From assembly GCA_036426205.1 (NCBI GenBank), contig CM071571.1:114886244-114950243 (forward strand): a DNA stretch of 64,000 bases, written 5' to 3'. The stretch's first letter is position 1; each line of letters starts with the position of its first letter. A program made the position numbers and the translations under genes. The notes beneath the pieces are model-generated. The model was not told where the DNA came from. It worked only from the letters and a program-made list of their open reading frames with translations, and did no database searches. Source of the DNA: Ascaphus truei. Its lineage: Eukaryota; Chordata; Amphibia; Anura; Ascaphidae. Shown in pieces: positions 55,305 through 64,000 of this stretch.

Positions 55305-56545
55305 CAGGGGTCTGCAATCTTTCAAGAAAGAAGATCCTTTTTTTGCTATTTTATTTGCCCAAAATATTTAGAGAGCCGGAACACAAGCATGAATCTGAAT
55401 CAAGCATGAATCTGAATACTCCCACCCACACACACACGATATATGAACATTAATGTCCAGTATATATGTCTATGACAAACCTACTTCAATCATTTTTTTT
55501 TAACTTGTTCTTTATTTGAATTTCTACGAAAAAGGTGGGTTAGGGATACAGAAAATAAAGTGGTAACATGTTACTTTTAAATAACAAGCATTTGTATACA
55601 TAAGTTAAACGTTTAATACTGCAATCACTTTTAATGCGATTTCTGCGGTTGGACTTCTTTATAGAGTTGCTCAATGTTCGGTGTATATGCAGTTATTTTC
55701 ATGCAGGATTCAAGACTCACATCTAGTTGGCTTCTGAGTTTGCTTTTTATGAAATTCAAGTTAGAAAACACAAGTTCACAAAAGTATGTAGATCCAAAGA
55801 TTGAGAGAGGCCCAAATGTGTATTTCTTCAGTTGACTGTAGGTGTCACGTAGACAATTCCAAATGTCAAATACAATCTGTTCTTGTTTTTTTAAGATCCT
55901 CCATTCCAGATAACTTGTGACTTCAGACTTCTGCCTTTCCAGATCCTCAAGTTCTGTGACCCGGCATTTACATTTTAAATTCCACAAATCCTTTGTTCGC
56001 ACGTCCGCTAACTGGTTAAAATTGTGCTTGATAAACTCCAGCAAATGCTGTAAAATTCAATTCGGAAGTGTCTGCTTCAAGGGATTTCAACAGATATGAC
56101 AAAGTTGCCTTTTCCTCTCTGAACTGTTCAAATCACCCAGCAAACGCAGCTTGCATTTTGACGACTGTTTCTGCAAGGATCAATATCATAGTTATTTGTT
56201 TTTTGATATTGCTTCAAGTTTAGGAAATACATCAATGTGTCATTCCTTGTCCCTCACAAACAAAGACAGCTTTTGTTCAAACTAAATCTCTTCTTCCAAA
56301 AACAGAATTGCAGTATTTCCTTGTAGCTTCCGAGTTAGCATGTTTAAGTGAGAAGTTATATCCAGCATAAAATAGAATTTCTGTAACCAGTGAGGATCCG
56401 TTAGCTCTGCATATTCAAGGCCTTTCTCTTGTAGGAATACCTTCACTTCCTTGAGGCTTGATGCAAACCGCATCAGCACTTTACCTCTGGAAAGTCATTG
56501 TACCTTGTTATGCAAGAGAAGATTGGAATATTGGGCCTCATGCAC
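55305..56545 (-). pseudogene. hAT-family transposase remnant
   Basis: The left end 'caggggtctgcaatct' (55305) is a hAT-type terminal repeat. On the minus strand the 55631-56044 frame (137 codons) ends with 'LSIFGSTYFCELVFSNLNFI' and 'KSKLRSQLD', the conserved dimerisation domain. The 56282-56479 frame ('FLQEKGLEYAELTDPHWLQ', 'LDITSHLNMLTRKLQG') is the region before it. It resembles the transposases that gave rise to SCAND3- and ZBED-like vertebrate genes. Stops separate the parts. The N-terminal half and right end are missing, cut off by the next element at 56546. Confidence 0.87.
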
Positions 56546-57021
56546 TAAGCGCCGGAAAGATATTTTCGGCAACTGTTCCCGATAAGCATGATTTTGCCGA
56601 TTGAACCTCGCGTATGCACTAAGTGCCGATTCCATGGCCAATCAAGCCGAAAACATTTGTTCCCACTATGCTGATGATTTGCCGATCACACACAGGTGTA
56701 TCGGCGAGCATGGCGAAGGCGTGTTATGTTCGCCAATTGAACTGAATCTGCCGATGCAAGCATGTTTTTGATTAAGCGGCCCATTTAAAGGTACCGTGTA
56801 TTTCTATTCATTCTCTGTGTTGTTGGGAGAGAGAGAGACACACACAGAGCTGGTCGATTTGAAATTTAGATATTGAGAGAGAGAGAGAGAGAGAGTTGCT
56901 GTGTATTGTGATTGTTTTGTCCTGTGTTGTTTTGTTTACATCGTTTTCTTGTTGTCACTTTGGAAGTGTTGTGTGCATTTGTGTTTACATTAGTTTCCTG
57001 TTCTTTGTGAGTGCTAGAGGT

Positions 57022-60000
57022 ATGGCCGAGAAGCGTGGGAGGAGTGATGCTGGTGTGAGTGGGACTGGTAGTCGTGTGAGTAGGCGTCTGAGTGAACGTG
57101 GGAGTCAGGGGAGTGGTGTTGGTGTGACTGCGAGTGCTGTTGCTGTGAGTGCGAGTGGTGTTGCTGTGAGTGCTGGTGGTGGTGGGGTGTCTGGTGGTGG
57201 TGGTGGGGTGTCTGGTGGTGGTGGTGGGAGGTGTCTGGTGGTGGTGGTGGGGTGTCTGGTGGTGGTGTTGTGCTTTTGGAGTCTCTTCCATTGGAAGAAG
57301 GAGAGTCCAGTCAGCAGCAGGCAAGCTCTGTTGCTGGACGTGGTCAGAAGAAACGTGTGGAGCAGCCACGTAATCCTCGTTTCAATGACGAGGAAAACAG
57401 AGTGCTTGTCATCAGTATTTTGGAGCGCTATGACTATCTGTATGGCCATTTATTATGTAAGTCAATCTTTGCATTGATTGTTCCAAAACTTTATCTTCCT
57501 TCTGATGTCACGTGTTAAAAGATCACTAATGATATGTAATATCTATAAATTATCATACATTGTTGCACACATAATCCTTCATAGTTTATTAGGTTCATAC
57601 AACATTCAAGCTAGCTTACTTAGCTTTCTATGTCTCCACATAAATGTAATACTCATGTGCCACACATATTCAAAATAACCAGCATGTTATCTATGTCTTT
57701 CAATAGTTTGCACTTTTTCTCAGGATTGGTCATTCAATTACATATTCATTAAACATAATTGTTATGTATTTCAAGGACAGACAAATTCAGCTGTGAAGAA
57801 CGAGATGTGGGACCAAATTACAGTGGCTGTGTCTGCGTGTGGGAATCGTATCAGGAGCAAGACGAATTGTAGGAAGAGATTTAATGATATCAAGTTAAAT
57901 CTGAAAAAAAAAATCCAAGCACAACGGATGCATGCTTCTGCCACTGGAGGCGGCCCGCCTGCACCAGCTCTAACGTTAACTCCATTGGAGGAGCAGTTGC
58001 GTGAGAAATTTCTTCCGGTCGTCGTGGAGGTTTTGCCAGGTGACATGGATATCGGAATTTACAACCAGGAATTCACAGCAGGTGACAAATATTACTGTAC
58101 TACATGTGTCGGCTCACAATTGTAATAAAGTTTCCCTGCATAATTGTATACCTTTAGTAATATAAAACCTCTCTCTCTGTATATATAATTATAGATATAT
58201 ATAAGCTTGGTGATGATACTTCATATATATATACTGTATATGTAGTTATAGATATAGCTTGATATGATATACATACATATTATATGTGTATGTTCATTTG
58301 CATGTATTTTTTGTGCAATCATGACTTACAGCATTTGAATGCGCATACACCACTTGAACAGCAGGAAGGGATAATGTGTAATTAGAATCTAAATAGCATA
58401 CACTGGCATCTTTGATGTATCAAACCATTCAACATATTGCACGTATATGTGTAAGCTTCAAGTATGGTCACATCTTCAATCACACACAGGGTTAACATGC
58501 ATAACCACTAAACATACCAGTAGTCATCATTTAATGAAATCATTCGTGTCATCAGTGTGTTTTTGGTCACAGTGTGTATGTGCTAGAAACAACACAATTG
58601 ACTTTGTGATGTATCTGTACATATATTTATGTTTATAATCTATTTTTATATTTGTGTATATATGTAATACGTCTAAACAGCCCGTTAAAGCATATCAAAA
58701 TTCGGCATGTAATATTCTTGAATGAAACGCAAACATAATTAATTTTCACACACACATGCACTAATTTTACAATAATTCTGTGTTTGTGGTTCATGTTCCC
58801 TCATGTGAGCATAAATACCAACATGTACTATATACCATTACTTCTGTTAATATGTAGCTCACTTTATATTATAATTTGGCTCATATACATGGGTGTTCAA
58901 ACAAATTACAAATAGATGTAATCATAGCATCGAGCTGAACAGAGGTGGTTGTTGTTGTAAACCAGACATATCCTGGGTTCATGTTTGTTAAAAGTCTTAT
59001 GGTAGGGTGGACATCAGCTAGAAGCTGAAAATGTCAATCAAAGTTCATGACATTTTTTTGACCTTAAATTATAACAATCCTTTGAACAAACATTATACTA
59101 TATATAACAACGTACTTTAGTCCTTATTGTGTCTACAAATTATAGTCACGTTACTGATATGCCACCTTTTCACACCAGTAGCATCTGTGAGCGACATACT
59201 GCATCTGGTGCTGAGTGTCACCCACATTCCGTGACACCCCTGCTTCTCCTACATTCTACGATATTTATTACTAATGAGTATCACAATGTTCAACAATTAT
59301 GTTCTGCTTTGTAAGCATAGAGTATTGTTTTAATTAGTGTCAGTGATGTCACTTATTGGGCCTCAAATAATGGCTTACATATGCAGTATGTAGAACACCC
59401 CACTAAATAGTAGGACACATACCTTCATACATATCAGCTTTAACATTGAAAGTAAGTTGTATGCGTTCCAAAATATGTATCTTCATCATGTTAACATGTG
59501 CATGTAGTTCTACATGGATAATGTCGAAATCGACCTAACCATTTTATTATTGTATAGTGAATAAATGATGATATTTTTACATGACTACACCCAAAAGAGA
59601 TAATGTCATGTGTACCAAATTCACATAAAGTAACTTGATTATGTTTGTGAAATATATTTGTCTTCCGCCAGCTCCTGTGGCAGCTCCAGTGTCACCTTTG
59701 CCAGCTCCTGTGTCAGATTTGACTAGTCAGACAGAACACGTGTCCTCACCCGGATTATCTATTTCATCATCAAGAATGGAAGGTGAGTGCTTGACGTTCA
59801 CACCATATGATGTGTACATTGGTATGGCTAATGACATTGTTTAAAACATGTGAGTTTCACATGTGATGCACTTATTAATAGTTAATGACACAGGAGATGT
59901 ACGTATTCATTAAACAACGTGTATTGTGTGTGTTTCAAGTACCAATTCAGAGGTGTGATGTCACAACAAGCTTTCATTCCTTCATCATTCACACTGATTC

Positions 60001-61221
60001 GACACGTAATTGTGGCCAAAATAGTTAAAATTTTATTGCACAAAAATTTAACATAATGTCATCATTATATGTGTTCCAGTATCAGAACAACTATCATTAA
60101 TGCATAAAAATTAAGCTATGTTCCATGTGAGTTGCTCATTTCTGTTTCTATTTATAGAACCAGATGTTTCCGAGCACAGAGAAAGTGACTCAAGTGACCA
60201 TGAAGTTGTTGACTCTCCTGGATTAACACAGCATTCAAGTCCTCCTGCTCGTGACACTTTCTCAGCAATTGTAGCTTCAGAAGAACGAATCTTGGGTGAA
60301 GAAAATTGTCGACATACAGAAATGATGGCAATCTATGAAAGGATGATGGCAATGCATGAAAGGATGCATGAAAGGATGATATCTGAAATGACACAAATAA
60401 AAAATGTCTTCATACAAGTGCCTAAAGAGCTCCAAAATCTGAACCACACGTTACAAGCACTAGTTCTGCATGTAAGCCAAGCCAATCTATTTAGGAGTAC
60501 AGCAAGAGAGCAGAAATACCACTATAACCCATCAGAGGATGGATCTTTACGTGGCGGCTTCTTTTCTCCAGACCCATCAGTACATCATTCACCACTTCAG
60601 GATGTTTCTTGTACACTTGATGTCACTTCTGTGCAGGTCCCTGTCAGCCAACTGTCTTCATCATCATTTTCAAATCTTTCAGACACAACTGCAAATGAGA
60701 CACGTAAAAGAAAGATTGGTCAACAAACAAAAATCACCAGCTTTTGGAAGAAAACAAAAACACACACACAAGAAAGTGCTCCACCACAGTTGCAATGTAG
60801 CTTAAGTGACCTTGAACCAGTGCCACAGCCCACCACTGCCCCTGAACCAGTGCCACAGGCAACCACTGCCCCCGAATCTGTGCCACAGCCCGCGACTGCC
60901 CCTGAACCAGTGCCACAGCCCACCATTGCCCCTGAACCAGTGCCACAGCCCACCACTGCCCCTGGACCAGTGCCACAGCCCACCATTGCCCCTGAACCAG
61001 TGCCACAGCCCACCACTGCCCCTGAACCAGTGCCACAGCCCACCACTGCCCCTGAACCAGTGCCACAGACCACCACTGCCCTTGAGCCAGTTCCACAGGC
61101 CACAACAAGTTCTACAGTGAAGGCCAGAGTACTTGGCACAGGGCGAAGAAAAACACAACAGCCAACATTTAGGCCTGTGACTCACTCTCAAAAGTGTAAA
61201 AAAAAAAAAATACCACTGTAG
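57022..61221 (+). CDS. four-exon Myb/SANT (zeste-like) DNA-binding protein gene
   Basis: Proposed exons: 57022-57456, 57776-58081, 59672-59782 and 60158-61221. Each intron has GT...AG ends ('gtaagt', 'gtgaca', 'gtgagt' donors), and all junctions are phase 1, which supports the model. Exon 1 has a Gly/Ser/Val-rich N terminus and then 'NPRFNDEENRVLVISILERYD', the first helices of a Myb_DNA-bind_5-type domain. Exon 2 gives 'NEMWDQITVAVSACG' and 'KRFNDIKLNLKKKI', its remainder. Exon 4 has a Met/Glu-rich coiled-coil-like stretch (about 60315-60410), a basic segment and tandem decapeptides. Two defects appear: a 2-base frameshift in the GGT repeat of exon 1 (about 57225), and a TGA formed across the exon 1-2 junction. 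This copy may therefore be a pseudogene, or my first junction is wrong. Confidence 0.65.
60829..61105 (+). repeat. 30-bp coding minisatellite in exon 4
   Basis: About nine to ten units of 30 bp encode a decapeptide of the form PEPVPQPTTA with small changes. All six frames stay open through it, so the antisense Trp/Gly-rich frames are shadows. Confidence 0.9.
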
Positions 61222-61274
61222 CCTCCTGTAAACAGCACGGGCTATATATATCTTTCTCCTACTGTGGTAAGTCC

Positions 61275-61883
61275 TGTTAAGGGCAGGCGCCCGTAGTAAT
61301 CATGGGTTTTCCCCCTTCACGCGAAAGAGTGATAGATGCAGGACCCTGACTCTGCTGCAGGCATGAGACAGAGGGGAGGTCCTGCTGACATCATGAGAGG
61401 TGGGGCTGACTCTATTTAGTAGCCAGTTCCTGTGAGTGACAGTTAGTTCAAAGTGGAGTTCGAGTCTGTCCTGGAAGTTGGAGGAGAGGAGTAGGTCGAG
61501 CTCTGTCCTGGGAGCAGGAGAGAGAGAACTCTGGCATATTAGTTGGAGAGTGAGTAGAGCTCCAGTGGACCAATGCCCCTCACCCTGATGCGGGGGTGAT
61601 GGGGAGGATCTACCCCCACCCAGAGGATACCCTCTGAGGTGGGCATTGGGGTATTGAGGCCCCTCACAGACCATCCTGTCGGAGTGCATCTTGGAGGAAA
61701 GGAGAGGAGAAGGCCTGTACACCTTTGGAGTGCCTTGTGTGCTGCTGCTGCTGTGTGCTGCCAAGGCTGCTGTGTGCGAGCTAGAGACAATAAAGAGACA
61801 TTGCTGATTTTACCAGGGACTGAGTGTGATTCTGGAGCATAGATATAGCATCTGTGTCTGGGGGGGGGGGAATATGGGTTACA
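61275..61883 (+). repeat. 5' LTR of an LTR retrotransposon
   Basis: Starts TGTTAAGGGC and ends GGGTTACA (609 bp). It contains 'ctctatttagtag' (about 61408, TATA-like) and AATAAA at 61789-61794. It is followed directly by a primer-binding-site-like sequence. It inserts into the Harbinger-like element. Confidence 0.7.
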
Positions 61884-61885
61884 TT

Positions 61886-61905
61886 TGGAGGCGAGCTGCT
61901 GAGAT
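61886..61905 (+). other. probable primer-binding site (tRNA-Thr-like)
   Basis: TGGAGGCGAGCTGCTGAGAT lies two bases after the LTR. The TGGAGGC start and later GCTG.GAT fit the complement of a tRNA-Thr 3' end with an indel. The PBS-like site at 15.12 kb also begins TGGAGGCG. Confidence 0.45.
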
Positions 61906-62878
61906 CCAGAACAGGACAGGCTTACAGCAAAGCAGAGTGGGAAGAGTGATGTGCACTCTCCGGGCAAGTGCTGAAGAAAGTAGGGCATGCCATACCGGGG
62001 GTAGTCAGGGGAGCGTGGACCTCCGCTCCCGCACAGTACGCCCTGGGTGCCCTAAGAGGGTGGCATAAGATGGGTGCCTAGCTATAGCTGTCCTAGTCCC
62101 TTGAGGAAGATAGTGTGAGGCAACTGGGGGGGCTAGCCTGCTAACGTGTCCAGGGACCATGGCCCAGGGCCCGCACTATGAGTAGCCAAAAGTAGGGACG
62201 CCCGTACTTAGGGAGATGCCCGGTACACTAGCTAGCACCCACATAAAACGCACCACAGAGCACTTGCCAGAACAGTCACAGAGTACAGTGCACAGGGAAG
62301 GAGTACTGCCTAGCCTGGGGTATGCCACCTCATACTAGTGGGCAACAGAGAAAGCATGCAGAGAGTATCAGAAAGTGTCAGTGAATACAGTCAGCGTCTA
62401 GGAACGTGTTACACCCTAGACACTGAGAGTAGTGCACATTTACATGTGGTGGGCTCATCGAAGATGGTGGCCGTCACTACATGTGCTCCGCGGAGCAAAG
62501 AAGAACTAAAATGGCGTTTCCCGCCAATCCTGGAGCGCGCACGTGAATCGTGCAAAGAGACTGTGAGAAATGTGGTGGGAAATGTGCAGGGGTTTGGCGC
62601 CAAACCCAGATCCCCTGCAAGAGGAGCGGAGCGGCGCGAAAGCTGAAAATCCACCCACCTGTGCTGTGACTGGCCCACAAACCAGGCCATGTCACACTGA
62701 AAGAAGGATTGCCCTGCCTCTGGATTCCACCAGAGGGAGGGGGCACAAAGAGAGCCAATCAGAAGTGTCCTCCCCAACAAAGGGAGGGACAGGAAGAGAG
62801 AGCGAAGAGCGTCACTTCTGCCTGGCATTCGAGGAACAGGGAGTTGAAACACTGAACTGTTCCACCCCTGAGCTAAAA
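61906..62878 (+). other. long leader of the LTR retrotransposon
   Basis: About 1 kb between the primer-binding site and the first plausible ORF. A perfect 18-bp palindrome, GGGTTTGGCGCCAAACCC, lies at 62590-62607. Short open frames lack resemblance to known proteins. Confidence 0.45.
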
Positions 62879-64000
62879 ATGTCCGAAATGAGCACCACGA
62901 TCTACCAGCTACCAGGAGGCTTACTGGTAGTGGAGGTGGAGGGCCACAAGTACCTCCGGTGCCTGTGCGTCCACTGCGGGATACCCGGAGCGGTCCCAAG
63001 CACTAAGGCACAATGCCCTCAATGCGGCACGTACTACCTGTGGCCGAACGAGCCATGGCCACTGATCGAGACCCCGCGGGGTGCCTCTCCGGGAACACTA
63101 ACGGAGGTGGTGGAAATGAAAGACAAGGCTGCCATAGTTCCCGTTTCAACCATGCGGGAAGAACCAAGGCCCAGCCAGCTACGGAGCCGAGCAAACCGTC
63201 GGCAGAGAAGAGCGCGACTTCAGTGGAGGTACCGGAGCGGGCCCGTTTCGTACCAATACCCACTGGTTGTATCGCAGAAGAACCTGGTGACTCGCTTGCG
63301 GAGGATCCGATCGTAATATCCTCGGAGGAAGAGGTTGGCGTACCATCGGTGGCGATGCGCCTACCGGCGAACCAACCCAGCGGTAACAAAGAGGAGCAGA
63401 CGAGTCCGGACTCCTTCCGACGGCGAGCACTGGTGCGGCCTGAGGCCAGTAGAAGTCCCACGGCCGTGGTGACTCCCAGTGCGGCGGAGATGGCATCCGA
63501 GATGACTCGGAGGACCCCAAGATCACCAAACAGCAGCGGAGCGGTAAGGAGACTTCACCACTCCCTTACTCCCACCAGGCGAAGACAGCAACCGCGCAGG
63601 ACGAGAAGGAGAGGCTTGAGGCCTACTTGTCCATCCGTGAACCGGATGCTCCACCACCGCCCCTTTCGGTCCTCGACGCACTCCCGGTGCGTGACCACGG
63701 AGCAGATGGAGATTCCGCTGGCACCGGCGATGACGTCACTTCCGGGCCCGACGGGAAGAGAGGCCCGGGAGCGCTGTTCTCCCCACGGAGAGTAGCCATG
63801 GCCCCTGCAATGGCCACCCTGAAGAGCCGATGCCCCTCCAGAGAAGCGCGAAGTATGGCGGAGAAAGCACCCAAGAAAGCGTCCCTTGGTCACGGTATTA
63901 CCCGCTTGCTGGACACTGACTTTAACATTGCCCCTGCCCCAACCCCTAGCTCCATCGCCCCGGCCATTGCCCCTGCCCCGTCACGAGTGTTGTCACCAGG
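62879..64000 (+). CDS. first ORF region (gag position), zinc-ribbon N terminus, broken and truncated
   Basis: An ATG at 62879 starts 'MSEMSTTIYQLPGGLLVVEV'. A zinc-ribbon-like cysteine set follows ('CVHC', 16 residues, 'CPQC'; about 62970-63035). Protein-like composition then moves to a second frame at about 63165 (an acidic 'DPIVISSEEEVGVPS' near 63315-63360). It moves again at about 63550 to a third frame ('EKERLEAYLSIREPD' near 63610-63655) that stays open to the window end. Both moves have the sense of single-base deletions. By position it should be gag or an accessory ORF, but I do not recognise the family. The element continues beyond the window. Confidence 0.5.

Larger units (their letters stand above)
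56546..61274 (+). mobile_element. probable Harbinger-type element (GCCGAT family) carrying a Myb/SANT gene
   Basis: The left end 'gggcctcatgcactaagcgc' followed by many 'tgccgat' words is shared with the fragment at 29.93-30.19 kb. This shows it is a repeat and not unique host sequence. Inside is a spliced gene for a Myb/SANT-like DNA-binding protein, which in PIF/Harbinger elements accompanies the transposase. No DDE transposase was found, and the right end is cut by the LTR at 61275. The Harbinger assignment is inference. Confidence 0.5.

Noticed and set aside
56866..57449. Minus-strand Thr/His- and Pro-rich frames opposite exon 1
   Set aside because: Products of the GGT/GTG repeat on the other strand; exon 1 has the Myb-like continuation and a splice donor.
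60720..61191. Antisense Trp/Gly-rich frames of 124-139 codons
   Set aside because: Shadows of the 30-bp coding repeat, which is open in all six frames.

Overview
This 64 kb window is vertebrate nuclear DNA from a large, repeat-rich genome, most likely an amphibian and probably an anuran. The reasons are the mix of elements: tyrosine-recombinase DIRS elements, Penelope-like elements (PLEs), Tc1 transposons, a hAT transposon, L2-type and L1-type LINEs, a Gmr1-like Ty3/gypsy element with a SCAN-like gag, an ERV remnant and many foldback (MITE-like) repeats. No exon of a conventional host gene was recognised. There are no operons, tRNA or rRNA genes, or CRISPR arrays. Almost everything that can be named is a mobile element, often nested in another.

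Layout. 0-6.5 kb: a CORE-SINE-like copy, a foldback MITE, pyrimidine- and purine-rich minisatellites and a broken Tc1. 6.5-12.6 kb: a foldback MITE, a long repeat family (here called repeat X), a degenerate DIRS pol, and an LTR-like stretch split by a 397-bp MITE. 13.5-19.4 kb: an LTR-element remnant, then a PLE 5' fragment with hammerhead-like motifs. 20.1-22.6 kb: a complete Tc1 with a solo LTR inside its transposase. 22.8-26.2 kb: a DNA-element-like repeat, ERV pieces facing opposite ways and the best hammerhead-like motif. 26.8-30.2 kb: a GA microsatellite, reversed repeat X and two more foldback MITEs. 30.2-37.2 kb: a LINE 3' fragment split by a Gmr1-like element with matching LTRs and a 5-bp target duplication. 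37.2-40.2 kb: an L2 fragment, a PLE 3' fragment and a 1-kb palindrome of inverted PLE terminal repeats. 44.2-48.4 kb: a LINE with an uninterrupted 1071-codon ORF that carries a 2A-like peptide. 49.6-52.3 kb: an L1-like remnant and another PLE-type arm split by an LTR. 52.9-56.5 kb: a foldback MITE, repeat X and a hAT remnant. 56.5-61.2 kb: a four-exon Myb/SANT (zeste-like) gene inside what looks like a Harbinger-type element. 61.3-64 kb: an LTR, primer-binding site and the first ORFs of an LTR retrotransposon that runs off the window.

Two recurring features cut across the elements. First, hammerhead-ribozyme-like motifs occur in PLE-type terminal repeats, several with a U3-A8 pair in place of C3-G8. 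Second, the heptamer TACTGTA/TACAGTA is over-represented and in places looks like a small insertion that breaks coding sequence.
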